Of a stretch of 64,000 nt of DNA, positions 43,711 to 55,682 are shown in pieces (the first letter of the stretch is position 1; every line of letters starts with the position of its first letter). The notes below the pieces were generated by a model, which was not told where the DNA came from, did not search any database, and saw nothing but the letters and a program-made list of their open reading frames with translations. Source of the DNA: Dactylonectria macrodidyma. Its lineage: Eukaryota > Ascomycota > Sordariomycetes > Hypocreales > Nectriaceae. The DNA is taken from assembly GCA_020744425.1 (NCBI GenBank), contig JAGMUV010000005.1:3658001-3722000 (forward strand), written 5' to 3'. The translations under genes were made by a program, and so were the position numbers.

Positions 43711-43745
43711 TCATTGGAGCATCCACAGAGTTTCATTGGAGCATG
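43711..43745. repeat. TTCATTGGAGCAT direct repeat
   Basis: Two near-identical copies, 22 bases apart, inside a stretch of CATGGAGC-like words (43700-43780). Each copy includes ATTGG, a reverse CCAAT box in the ftr1 direction. Confidence 0.6.
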
Positions 43746-44930
43746 GGAAGATTATGGAGCAGCATGAAGCACATGGAGCTAGGCTGCCTTACTGCTAGGG
43801 CGAACCCCGACGGACTGGCCAGGTTTGGGAAACGACTGATCAACGTTCAGCTGTGAGGGATGTGGCTTCGAAGCCAACCGCTAGTACTATGTAGTACTGG
43901 GCAATAAGTACGGCGCTCGGCAATTCCTTGCCGAGGGCGTGGGATGGTCTAGATGGTCTGGGGTGGGCTGCTTCTGGTGATGGTAAGAGACGGGCCTACG
44001 GACATTCCGACCTGACGATGGGCTAGAAGGGCAAAGGCAAGGGCATTGGGTTGTTGGATTGTTGATCTGTTGTTACTCTTTTCGTTATTTCCCGCATGGC
44101 AAAAGTCTGTGTCATGGCTGATGGCTCGTTTAGATCCGAACGGCGAACGGCGCGAGTGGATCGCGAGAACCGGGAATGGGAAATGGAGATGGAGATGGCA
44201 ACATGTGAGACCAACCGAAGTAGACAAGGACCTGGATTCGCCAACAGCCGTGTTAGTGGATGGATGAAGACAAAACAGGCAGTGCGTATAAAAAAACCAC
44301 AGAAAAAAAAAATGAAGCGAATGTGGCGCCCATAGTTCGAGACGAGACACCAAGACCAAGAACGGGGCTCCATCGAGGCGCGCCGATCGAACGACGCGGG
44401 TGGAAGGTGATCGCTCAGAGCGGTCATGCGACGGAAACGGGATTTTGGGGGGAGTCTTCTTGGACCCTTGTTTAGCTCCAAGAGTGCATGTGGGAGGAGG
44501 AACGAAAGCCACGACATGGATATTGCTTTGCGTTGTGTTCGAGTTGGGCTGCGGAGCCAGAAGAGAAGAGAAGTGGTGTGACGACGGAAAACAGATGGAG
44601 GACGGAATCAATGCGAATGGAGCAGGGATGGGAGCAAGGTTACCGCCGGGTTTAATCGAGTCGTTTACTTGCCCGTTGGTTTCAAAAGTGCAGCACATAC
44701 AAGCATACTGACCTGGTACCTACAGAGAGAGGGTTGAAGAGGAGTAGCGAGTGGCCTCACTCAGCCGCAGCCGCACAGCTGGTACGAAAGTACATACGAA
44801 ATGGGCTCCAGCCACTTACGGCAGCACTCAGCAGCACCAAAAGAGGTCGAGATTTCCGAGGGGGGCTCGTGCTCGTTCAGTGGGCAGTGGGACATGGTGA
44901 AGGTGGAGGAAGAGACCGGCCGAGACCTCG

Positions 44931-44949
44931 ATGGCTGGCTGGCTGGCTG
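44931..44949. repeat. GGCT microsatellite
   Basis: Four GGCT units in the ftr1/fet3 gap. Confidence 0.6.
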
Positions 44950-45724
44950 AGTTTGCCTCAGTTCTGTGTGCGTGTTGACTACGCTGTGTGACTGTTGACT
45001 GATGAGAGATGATACAGGTGAGCTTCCTGTGAGTTCCAATGGTTCACTCATCCATTGTTCATCCATTTACGCTCTGAAATAAAGGCGTTATTTTGCTGCA
45101 AGTTGAATTGGCTGGTCCACCAGACAACCTTCTTCAGTATGCGCAAAAGCTTAGTCTAAAGGTTGAAGGCTATCATGGATTAACTCGGCTGCCCGCCCGG
45201 CCTTGTTTGCAACGCCGACCAGCCGCAAAAAAGCCATCCATCCATCTCATCCCCTCGCTATTCGGTCTTTGGAGATACGTACAGTGCAGCACTAACACAG
45301 GTAGGTTATTCGTGTTGGCCGGTTTCGCAGGGATTCATTCGTTCAAGCTTCCCTTGCTGCTTGGCCCCCGCTTTGGAGATGTGGGCTGTCTCGGCCTTGA
45401 CGTGCCGTACAAGACCCTCTTTTTCCCAAAAAAAGGTCCCTAACAAGCTTCCTAAAAAGCCTTCGTCAAGGGACCGCCCTCCATTCCGAAGCTGCAGGGA
45501 CCCCCTGGAAAGAAGAAGGAAAACCCACATCCTCGGGTCGCCGGAGATCGCCCAGGCTTGTTTTTTGCTTAACGGCCTGGGCATCTCTGGGCATCTGCGG
45601 CATTCGGTGGGTGGTCCCGGCTTGGCATCGAATAGGCTCATCGAACCGTTTGCAACGACACGCCTTCTTGTGACGGCAAGCTTCCCAGTAATGATTGGGT
45701 GGTGAAGGATGGTTGTGCAGTTTT

Positions 45725-45734
45725 TTATCTGATT
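45725..45734 (-). promoter_or_regulatory. Iron-repressor GATA site 3 (AATCAGATAA)
   Basis: Exact RATCWGATAA match on the minus strand, 1.2 kb upstream of fet3. Confidence 0.55.
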
Positions 45735-46819
45735 CGAGAGATGCAGCTTGCGGTAGGTCTACACGGTCAAGCCTCAGGCGATACATCAGCCTCAGGCAAT
45801 GAATCAGTTCGCGACAGCAGCTTTTCTTCTCTGTCTCGACCAAGCCCAGCCATTCACCAGCCCGCCCCTCCCCAAAGTTTCTCTTAATTCCGCGATGCCA
45901 CCTGTTTCTCTCTTAGCGCACTCAAAACGAGGTTGCGATTGATAAGATGAAGAAAAAAAGAGAGCCTTGTCGCGTGGGACCACCTTTTCGCGCCGTCGCC
46001 CGGCGCCAGGCTCGCTACGAGAGGCTTAGCTCGACCCGTCTTTCTTCTTCCTTGTCTGGAACCTTTCGAAAGAGCTATCCCCATGTCCTGGGTCCAAATG
46101 GCAAACCCCACGCATCAATGCCTCGAACCAGCCCTGGGAAACCTCGGCGTTCTTCCTTTTCATCCTGATACGTACTACTTTGTCCAGTGCAGCAATGATG
46201 TACTCCTCCAAAGCTCAAAAGAACCTGGCATACCGCGCTTCCCAAGTCCCATTCCCACCACTCATCGCCACCCCCTCCAATGGCTTCCCAATGACTCCCA
46301 GTTCACTCACAGACTATGCAGACTAACATGCAAGGTAGTCTAACATAGTCCGCGCTAAGATAAACCATGACAACCTTCGACATGGGGGGGCGTCATATGG
46401 CGCTTTCCTCGGCCTGTTGATCCTTTTTATCAATCAAATCTTCGAGGTCACAGGTACATGTGCGTGCAATACCGAAAAAACACCAGCCCATGATCCATCT
46501 TCACTAGTTACATCCCTACGTTAGACAGTAAGTAGGTAGCCACCGGATTATGGCCGCCTCTTTGCTCCATCGTCCCACACTTTTTTTGCTGTCGCCCTGT
46601 CATATTCTGTCCCCATTTTGTCGTGTCCCATCGAGTGCCATCCCTCCATCACATCAACCGCTCCTCGTTCGCCGTTTATAACCCAAGGCTCTGGTAATTC
46701 TGCATGTCGAAGACGATATTCAGCTCCCTGCCTGTCCACTAGCTTGTTTGTCTCCCTGCCTCCTTTTTTAGTCCCGCCCTCTTCAACCCATCACACCTCT
46801 CACCTCTCTCCCTCCCATC

Positions 46820-46829
46820 TTATCTGATC
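46820..46829 (-). promoter_or_regulatory. Iron-repressor GATA site 4 (GATCAGATAA)
   Basis: Exact match on the minus strand, 122-131 bases upstream of the fet3 ATG, in the expected proximal position. Confidence 0.7.
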
Positions 46830-46950
46830 CGGCCATCTCCCACCTCGTCCCACCTCTTCTCGTCTTCCCCATTCTCCTCTTCTACTCCATATATGTTGAT
46901 GAGGTTGGCATCATAGCTCTGTCATTTTGCCAATTGCTCCTCAAAACATC

Positions 46951-49178
46951 ATGCTACCGAGCTTCTTGCCCGGCGTGGCAGCTTCACTGCTCGCCCTCCC
47001 ACAGCTTGCGGCCGCTGCCACTGTCACCTATGACTTCAAGATTGGCTGGGTTCGCGCCAACCCAGACGGAGCATTTGAGCGCCCAGTCATTGGAATCAAC
47101 GGAAAATGGCCCATTCCTACCATTGAGGCCTCAATTGGCGATCAAGTCATCGTCCACGCCCACAACAACTTGGGCAACCAGTCGACATCGTTGCACTTTC
47201 ACGGCCTTTACATGAACGGTACCAACCACATGGACGGCCCTGCTGGTGTTACTCAGTGCCCGATTGCTCCGGGCTCTTCGTTTACTTACAATTTTACCGT
47301 GGGTTTCATCATTTGTCTATCGCTCATCATTGATTCCAGCCTCGAGCTGTGTTCAATCTTGAGTTGTGTGTCGACCTGCAGTTGAATAATAATACTAACC
47401 TCTCTCCCTCGTATAGATCAGCCAGCCCGGCACCTACTGGTATCACTCCCATACCAGCGCTCAGTACCCTGACGGTCTGCGCGGCCCCCTGATCATCCAT
47501 GACAAGGACTTCCCTTACAAGGAAAAGGTCGATGAGGAGCTCGTCCTGACCCTTTCCGACTGGTACCACGATGAGATGCAGTACCTCATCAACACGCAGT
47601 TCATGGTCAAGTCCAACCCCTCTGGTGCTGAGCCCGTTCCCAAGAACGCCCTCATGAACGAGACCACCAACCACACAATCTCCATCAAGCCTGACACTAC
47701 CTATCTGTTCCGCGTTATCAACATCGGAGCCTTTGCCGGCCAGTATCTCTGGTTCGAGGGCCACACCATGCGCATCGTCGAGGTCGACGGCATCTACACC
47801 AAGGAGGCCGAGGCTGAAATGATCTACATCTCTGCTGCTCAGCGAGTGAGCTTCCTCCTGACCACCAAGAAGTCTACTTCTGAGAACTTCCCCATTGTGG
47901 CCAGCATGGACACTGTAAGTCACTCCGACCTTCGTTGACACATAGACTCCTTCTTCAGTTTCAAAAGAAACACGTGGCGCTAACATAAACCCTCCTCACC
48001 TTTACCAGACCCTGTTTGATGTTCTCCCTGATGACCTCAACTACAACGCCACCGGCTGGCTCGTCTACGACGACTCCAAGGACCTGCCCCAGGCCGCCAC
48101 GGTGGACGCCTTGGACCCCTTCGACGACATGATGCTCGTCCCTTACGACAAGATGGAGCTTTTGGGCGAGCCCGACCGCATCGTTGAGCTCGACGTCACC
48201 ATGGACAACCTCCGCGACGGCCAGAACTACGCCTGGTTCAACAACATCACCTACGTCGGCGCCGACGTCCCGACGCTGTACACTGTCCTCTCGGCCGGCG
48301 ACGAGGCAACCAACCCGGCCGTCTACGGCACTTACACCCACTCCTTCGTCCTCAAGAAGGACGAGATCGTTCAGCTCGTCGTCAACAACCTCGACTCTGG
48401 CCGCCACCCCTTCCATTTGCACGGCCACGCATTCCAGGCCGTCTACCGCTCCGAGGAGGAGGCCGGCCTCTGGGAAGACGCCGGTGTCTCTGAGTCAGAC
48501 CTACCCGCTACCCCAATGCGCCGTGATACGCTCGTCATCTACCCTAACGGCAACATCGTCATGCGCTTCAAGGCCGACAACCCAGGTATGATACACCAGT
48601 TCCAATCCCACTACCCCTTTATTGAGCCGCCAACACTAACAATCCTCATCCCGCCCTAGGCGTCTGGCTGTTCCACTGCCACATTGAGTGGCACGTCGTC
48701 TCCGGCCTCATCGCCACCTTCGTTGAGAACCCCCTCGAGTTGCAGAAGATGTTGACCATCCCTGAGAACCACCTTGAGGTCTGCAAGGCTGCCAACATGT
48801 CCACCACGGGCAACGCTGCTGGTAACACCGAGGACTATCTTGACCTCACCGGCGAGAACGTGCCGCCGCCTAAGCTCCCTGCAGGGTTCGTAACCTCTTC
48901 CTCCTACATCAGAAACCCAGGACTAACCCAGTGGTCTGTGCAGATTCACTCCCCGCGGCATCGTCGCCCTCGTCTTCAGCTGCATCGCCGGTATCCTCGG
49001 CATCTGCGTCGTCGGCTGGTACGGCATGGCCACTCCTGTAGATGATGGTCCCGGCGTCCTTGGTCGCGGTATCGTCGATATCGACTCCGGCCCCGAGACT
49101 CAAAAGGAGACCACGACTGGCCAGAATGACACTGCCGTTCCGACGGACGGCACTGGTACGAACATAGCGCGGCTGTGA
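46951..49178 (+). CDS. fet3: Multicopper ferroxidase Fet3
   Basis: Cell-surface multicopper oxidase that oxidises Fe(II) for Ftr1. 627 residues. Exons are 46951-47298, 47417-47914, 48009-48585, 48660-48885 and 48944-49178; all phases close. Signal peptide (residues 1-20: [21 protein letters not shown]). Copper ligands are complete: SLHFHG and TYWYHSH in cupredoxin 1, then HPFHLHGH and LFHCHIEWH in cupredoxin 3. The segment PSGAEPVP matches the place of the iron-site Glu of yeast Fet3, which supports ferroxidase rather than laccase activity. A single membrane helix ([20 protein letters not shown]) at about 553-573 anchors a short acidic/Thr-rich cytoplasmic tail. Several NxT/NxS sites fit secretion. 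It is the divergent partner of ftr1. Confidence 0.96.
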
Positions 49179-49896
49179 CGGAATTTCGCGAATAGGATGA
49201 GACGAGGAATGCGGATAGGATAAAAGAGAACGACTCCAGCTAGTCTGGGGCTCTTAAGGATTAGTTTTGTCTTCTAAATAATACCACATGTTTGCCGACT
49301 TGCAACACTGTCCCTCTTTTCATTAAATCCTCTCCAATCAGGTCACAGCATTGAAGCCATGTAAATCGTAAAAGGGTTTGTTCAGCTCTAGCGAGTGTCC
49401 GACATCCGTCGTCTACAATTAAATACGATATAGACAAAAGGACCAAAACTATCTGTACAGTGAAGTCTAAAGTCACCCGCTAAATCCAATATAGATTTCC
49501 GTGATTATTAACCATCCATCCCAGCACTCCCTTCCCCATTATCTGGGAATATCTCCGTCAACTACATAGTAGAAAGAGTTATTTTCGTTATCTCCCCTCC
49601 CTTACTCTACCCATAGAGTTCGCCTCCTTTGCGCCGTTCCATGCAGCCAGGGGATCAAAGTCCACCCAGACAGAGTCCCTAGTTATTACTTCTTGTTGAA
49701 GAAGGAACTTGATTGAATATTTGGTTCAAATGTAAGATTGGCAAAGTTGCGTCCAGTTTCGCCAGCCCCTAAAGGTGTAACTTCAAAGAAGAAGGCAACG
49801 TGAACGAGTCAACTGAAGTTTGGCTGCCCCACTTCTCAATTGCCGTGAATTGCGAGACATGTTGCCTACAGATCAAAGAGATCCGTGGCAGGGGAT
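49179..49896. other. Convergent 3' gap fet3 / pis1
   Basis: 718 AT-rich bases. No gene is seen. Confidence 0.5.
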
Positions 49897-50969
49897 CTAA
49901 GCCGTCTTGGGATTGGGCCTGGGCCTGGGGAGACCTTGCGCCTTACGAGCCTTGATATCGACGTCGGCGAGGCCCTTGCTGGCGTTGACGAGCTGGACAA
50001 CGTTGATGATTTGCTTGCCGAACATGATGGGGAAGCTGATGCCAGCAATGACCCAGGGCCAGAACGAATCCATCTTGTTGGCACGGGCGAGCTCAAGAGC
50101 AGCGGCGCTGAAGGGGTCGGGGAAGATCTGTCGCAGAATGGACGTGTTGACCTGAACACCGGGCTGGAGAGTCTCGCCGCTGGTGTTCTCGACTGTCTTG
50201 ATCAGATGGGGCGAGAGCAGAGGAGACGAGAAAGAGAGGAGGTAGAGGGCGATGAAGAAGACCTCGTTCAGGGCGCAGAAGATGAACAGGACGGTCTACA
50301 CATTGTTAGATTGTCGCTTCAGGGATCGGAGGGATATTCAGCAGGAATCCACATACCTTGTTGGTGTAGTACAAGTTCAGGACGAAGCTCTTGCTCTTGT
50401 CGATGCTCTTGTGGCTGGAATCGGAACCAGAAACAACGAGAGTAGCGTACATGTGCATGTAGTGGCTCGCCAGGTCGAGGGCAATTAGGCCCTGGAAGAT
50501 GATGGCCCAACGGGGGAAGGCGGAGGAGAGGAAGACGAGCAGGCAGGCAGTGGTGCAGCGATCAGTGACCATGTCGAGGACGGCACCAAAACGGGTGGAT
50601 TGCTCAAAGATGCGGGCAACGTAGCCATCGAGGGCATCGAGAAGGCAAGAGACACTGTAGAGAACAGAGCATGTGCGAGGGTGGAGGGGCATGTAGTAGA
50701 GGGACGCGATGGCGAGAACGATTCGGAAGTAGCCTGAGGACGAATGCCATTAGCGAAAGGTGGGGAGCTTGGGAAAGACGCAATTATGTCATACCGATGA
50801 TGTTGGGCCAAAAGAGGAAGATGTTCTCGCGAGGGCCGTCGTCCGAGTCTTCCGGGGCCTGGTGGGCGGTGCCGTTGCCGTTGACCTTGGTGTCTAGCTC
50901 TTCATCGGACGACGAGACAGGTGAGTCGCGAGCCTTGGCGGCCTGTCGCCGGGTCTGTCGCTGAGACAT
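49897..50969 (-). CDS. pis1: CDP-diacylglycerol-inositol 3-phosphatidyltransferase (PI synthase)
   Basis: Makes phosphatidylinositol from CDP-diacylglycerol and inositol in the ER membrane. 316 residues. Exons are 50969-50795, 50733-50357 and 50295-49897, with introns of 61 nt each. The first 50 residues are polar and acidic (SSSDEELDTK), longer than in yeast. The CDP-alcohol phosphotransferase signature is exact: D91-A-L-D94-G-Y-V-A-R99, then Gly108, Asp112 and Asp116 (GAVLDMVTDR). A region with SHKSIDKSK and LNLYYTNK follows, then hydrophobic segments (LFIFCALNEVFFIALYLL; WPWVIAGISFPIMFGKQII). The C-terminus is basic. Length and motif order fit PI synthase better than other phosphotransferases of the family. 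Confidence 0.95.
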
Positions 50970-53146
50970 GTTGCTGGATGACTGGTGGAGGGGTTGGCGA
51001 TGGTGTTTTGGTGTCGCGATAGCTAATCAGTCTTATCTTGCACCGCTGGGTGAGATAGTCGCGAGCCGTCAGTGGAGGGTCAGGGGCTTGCGGGTGGCTG
51101 CGACTGCTGCTGGGATATCGTTTAGATGGGCGAGGATGGAGAAAACTTGAAAAGTGAGAAAGTCGCCCGGCGCGAGGGGTGAGAAGAATGTGAAGGAGCG
51201 GAGAAGAAGGAAGACGGAATAAAGTAGTAGGACCCAAGTAGGTAGGAAGAAAAAGGGACGAAAGAAGAAGCTGAGTGTGCGCAATGTGGAGGCGGAGACG
51301 GGATGGTGGGCTAAAGTCTTGGTCGCAGTAAGATGATGCTGGCCCTGAGCGTGAAGGAGCGAGCGATAGCTGGACAAGCCTGGACTGCTGGCAGAAGCCC
51401 TGGCTGGCTAGCAGTGAACGCGCTTGTCCCTTTCCCATTTCCGCCAAGTTAACTGCGTACGTGCTGCTTCCGCCAAGGAAGGGGCAGGGGCATCGCGCTC
51501 GGTACAATCGGGACGACTAGCGGGCCGCCTGGAGGCGTAGAGGGTGTTAGTTGTGTGGCGTACGGGTGCAGATTGCCACAGGATACTACCACTATATTCT
51601 GCCACTCTAACTGTGATGCTACTGTAGATTACCGCTCGACCACTGCAACCACAGGGCCGTCCAGCCCCTTATTGGGACCCGGTTGGCGCTTCACCCTTGG
51701 GTTGGGGGCAAATTGTTAACTGGGGTCGCTCTGGTACGACTCCACTCGGGAGGCTGATTTCTCCTAAATACTAGCATACAGCTGGAGGCGCCACGTACGA
51801 TTTGGGACATGCCACACAATGGCCGATTGGAGATGACTATGAATGGGGTTTGTAGTACGTGGACACCTGTGCGTGCGTTGCAAGTGTCAGTAATTATGGC
51901 ACCTAGTAATGATGGACAGAACGCTCACTTGACCAGACTTGGCGTCAACCCGTTTAACTAGCCCACCTGCCGAGTCCAGTCTATCGATGGCAGAGATAAA
52001 GCGATGAGAAGGTTGATTGATATGCATTAGCGGCCAGCCGAGTCGAGATAACACCCGATTACGGGCAACTCATACGGAGTATGCTCACAGTAAATATCTC
52101 AGGAACATGATAGCAAGTCCCTGATAGTAACATCGCCTCGGCCCTTTACTTCCATGCTTGAGCCACAATCGTAGCATGTGCGGCCTCTCAGCTACGTCTC
52201 ACATTGGTCTGCAGTTGAACCGAGAACTGCAACGGTAATTAGACCTACGGCATGGACACACCAACACGCCACGCCATCAACCCATTGTTCCTATCGTGCT
52301 CACGTCAACCTCACGAGTCTTGTGCTGCAAGGACTAACGATCCACACGGCAGAGAAAGTTCCTTGTCCCTTGTGATGTTCGTACCACACTCTCTGTGAGG
52401 GCGGGATCTTGTGAGGGTGGCACACTGTGAAGGCGGAACACTGTGAAGATGGAAACGTGGGGTTTTCCGTCTTCAGTGACTTTGCCTCGGATGCTCGATT
52501 CAAATTTCCCTATGCCTTCAGATTCTCGCTTAGTAGAAGCCAGTTTGCCAGGTTGCGCTTCGAAGGTCTCTCCGTGTCCCTTGTCTAAGCTGACATGATC
52601 TATCCACAGCTCACGTAGATCTCATCTAATACGCGGACATGAATATATGAAGTGTGGGGGTGTTCGCGGTGTTGGACTTAGACGAGATACAACGCCTGTG
52701 TGAATGATTCATTTTTATGGTTTTCTTTTTAAAGCAGATAGATAGTTTATGTATTCATCAAAAGCAAGTCATTCGAAACATGCATCCAAGATGTTCGTAG
52801 GAGTGACCTCTGATGGGTCGTCCAACAACTGCTGTTTAGCCCCCCAGCGCACCGCCCCACGCGGACGTCACTGTGGCCCTTGCCCGGCAGCCTTGGGCGT
52901 GGAGGCTAAATCGCCTGTCTCCTTTCATTCCATTTCTACGCAAGGTACGTACCCAATTATCCTCAGCCCCGGTATCTCCGTGTGGACTTCATCCAAAGTC
53001 GACCTCACTCATTCACGACTGACGCTGGCGCAAAATCGGGCAGTTCGCAATCCCAAACGAGTCCTGCGGCTCACCAATCCAGTGCCACATGATGTAAAGA
53101 CTCACCGACAATTTAAATCGAGAAGCTCCTCCAACAGACGTTAGTG
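50970..53146. promoter_or_regulatory. Divergent intergenic region pis1 / Zn2Cys6 gene
   Basis: 2.2 kb with no supported gene. Contains an imperfect CTGTGAAGGCGG-type repeat at about 52393-52452 and a TAGGTAGG word near 51236. Confidence 0.5.
52393..52452. repeat. Imperfect ~16-bp repeats (CTGTGAAGGCGGAACA type)
   Basis: Four degenerate units: TCTGTGAGGGCGGGAT, CTTGTGAGGGTGGCACA, CTGTGAAGGCGGAACA and CTGTGAAGATGGAAAC. Confidence 0.65.
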
Positions 53147-55682
53147 ATGGCCGCCGATGGCCTTCTTGGCAATGACCCAGCCGTTCGTGCTCAACCCCCA
53201 AGAAAGAGGCGGCGCATCGTGATATCATGCACGGAGTGCCATCGACGGAAGCAAAGGGTTCGTAAGGCATTGCTAATATGCACTGAATAGCTTCATGCAG
53301 GCCAAGTAGTGCTGATTTACACCCTTCTAGTGCGATCGCGAGTTGCCATGTCAGAACTGCAAGGCAAGGGACAAGGAATGCATCTACGAGACAGGCGCCC
53401 CGACTGCTCGTATCCATCAACAGCAGCAGCAGCAGCAGCAGCGGCATCAGTCACCGCCGCCGCGGAAGCAGCAGCAGAAAATCCAACAACAGGTGAAGAA
53501 GTCATTGCGAACGTACTCGCAGGATTCCCCTGGCGGCGACAGTGATGAGCCTCTCTCGACCAGGGCCGCAGATTGGGGATATGGCCAACACGTGGTTTCG
53601 ACTATGGGCTTCCTAAAACAGATTGAGACAGCCAACGGAGACGATCCCTCTCCGATCAGTGCCAACAACTCTACTAGCGACTCACCAGAGGATGATTTCA
53701 CAGTGAGGGAAAAATACAAGGGCCTCATTCGCCAGCTTCCAGCCAGGGTCTACATTGACAAACTCGTCGAACTCTACATGCGTGGTTTCAACTGGCAGTA
53801 CTATCCCATCGACACAGACATCTTTCTCCAACAACTTGATGAGTGGGATAGTCTCCCCTTTGCGATTCTGTCCACCACCGGGCCGCGGGGACTTTCACCT
53901 AACCTTAGGGTGTTTCCAGCGGTGCTCTTCCAGGTTATCGCGTCGGCGCTGCTACTACTACCAGAGCGGCCGGATCCGGTATTTGATGCACTCAAATACA
54001 TGGGAAGCATGAAGTTTGAGGATTTGGCGGTAGAGTACAGTGATGCCGGGGCGGCCATTCTTGACCTACTCGGAAAGAAACAACTTGCACTAGAAACCGT
54101 TCAAGCGCAGTTTTTGAGAGCTACATTCTTCAAGTATACAGCCAGAGTTACAGAAGCGGTGGGTTTGGCTTCAGTCTTGTTGTGCGTGTCCTAGCTGACT
54201 TGAAGCAGTGGCATGCGATCTCGGTGGCGATCCGGGATGCGCAAGACTTAGGAATGCATAAGGACAGTCTGGATCCCGAGCCCAAAGACCCGAGTGTGGA
54301 CAGCATCATTGATAACCAATGGTTTATCCAGCGGCGAAGGAGAATGTACACTCTTCTTGCGGTTTGGTACGTTCCTGTCTAACTTTAAGCCTTGCGCCGT
54401 GACGAGGCTGACGAGTGAAATTTTCAGGGATCTCAACTGTTCTACTATTCTTGGGCGTCCTGGAACCATAGACTGGAATCAAACACTCCCTACGCCCCCT
54501 GTGGATACAGCTATACCAACGAATCGCTCCAAGACGCCGGTGGTTCCTCGAGGCGAGACGGATCGGCCATCCCCAGTTACGCGAATCCTCTGGAACGTTG
54601 AGCTCGCCAGACCACTGCAGGCTATCCGAAATTTGGAAATGGAGTTGCCAAACCCCAAAGATTTCCCCAAGGTTGACCAACTTCATCAAAGTATTCTTGA
54701 CCTTCACGACAGGATTCCCGCGGCGTTCCGGCTGGATGATCCAGACACACAATGGGACGATGAACCGGACATGGGTTGGCTCCAGGCGTGTAGATTCTAC
54801 TTTGCCCAGCTGCACCAGTTTGGATTAATGGCACTGCACCGGTCATACGTCTTCCACCGAAAGCGGAGCCGGGCGGAGGCGATTCAAGCGAGTCTACGCA
54901 TGCTCGAGATTCAGAAGATGACATTCCAAGGCTTGCCTCCTGATACATGGAGAAAGTAAGTCCTGGCAGTAACTCAAACGCAGATACTATGAGTTTCCTA
55001 ACATTGTGTTCACAGTTACCTGCTCTTCTTTGGGAGTTTCGACGCCATAGTGTTGATTGCGTCCATCTACATACTATTTCCGCACGAGCACTCGGAGCTT
55101 ACGGGGAGCGTCTCACAACACTTCCAATGGACGATCGAGCGATTCTCGGCGATGCAGGAACGCAATCCGTTGGCCAAGTCTGCGCAAGGAGTGCTTAGGG
55201 CCATCGTGGCGCGGTTCAAGAAGGCCATTTCTAATCCCGCAGACCGCCGGAGTTCGGATACACCGTCAACTGGCAGGAAGCCCAGCATTACCCACAGCAT
55301 GTCTCGCAGCATATCCAGCAGCAAGTCAGCCACTACGGGATATACTCCGGAAAACTTGGCTTTGGAACCGAAAGAAGTGTTTGAGTACACCCAGGCTGCG
55401 CCGTCTGATATGGCAACTAGCCGAATGATGCCGTCGGCAGATAATCTAGCGATGTTGGCACCAATGTTCCCAATGGGAGACATCATCTACAACGACCTAA
55501 ACGCGGTGCATGACACCATGGCCCTGCCAGCAGTTGAAGGACGGGTTGAGGAAACTGATGGAATGGAAACAAACAACGACTTTGGTTGGCTTTTTGGGGG
55601 CGACTTGGACGATACAGTATGGCAGATGTTGAACCAGTACCAACAAGTGGGGGAAGGTTATGGGCAAGTTGGAGCACAGTAA
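53147..55682 (+). CDS. Zn2Cys6 fungal transcription factor with poly-Gln tract
   Basis: Binuclear zinc cluster regulator, about 763 residues. Exons are 53147-53257, 53331-54158, 54209-54366, 54428-54955 and 55016-55682; phases close. The zinc cluster is exact: Cys28-x2-Cys31-x6-Cys38-x5-Cys44-x2-Cys47-x6-Cys54, preceded by a basic KRRR. Intron 1 splits it between Cys31 and Cys38. Eight consecutive Gln (residues about 67-74) are encoded by a CAA plus seven CAG. The fungal middle homology region runs about 145-450 (YMRGFNWQYYPIDTDIFLQQL; WHAISVAIRDAQDLGMHKDS; RRRRMYTLLAVWDLNCSTILGRP). The C-terminal acidic end (TDGMETNNDFGWLFGGDLDD) could be an activation domain. The target pathway is unknown; neighbours give no clue. 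Confidence 0.93.
53418..53441 (+). repeat. CAG microsatellite encoding poly-Gln
   Basis: CAA followed by seven CAG codons, within the Zn2Cys6 protein just after the zinc cluster. Confidence 0.9.

Larger units (their letters stand above)
43349..46950. promoter_or_regulatory. 3.6-kb divergent control region ftr1 / fet3
   Basis: Contains four matches to RATCWGATAA (43526-43535, 43561-43570, 45725-45734 and 46820-46829), several CCAAT boxes (46277-46281, 46288-46292, and reverse ATTGG at about 43716 and 43737), and TTCATTGGAGCAT repeated near 43711 and 43733. It also has a GGCT microsatellite at 44931-44949 and a short direct repeat at 45772-45805. Open frames on both strands show no protein-like sequence, so I call no gene. 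Confidence 0.65.

Noticed and set aside
43949..44698. 250-codon minus-strand open frame in the ftr1/fet3 gap
   Set aside because: Composition is Ser/Pro/His/Cys-rich with no domain, other frames are equally open, and it lies in a region rich in control elements.
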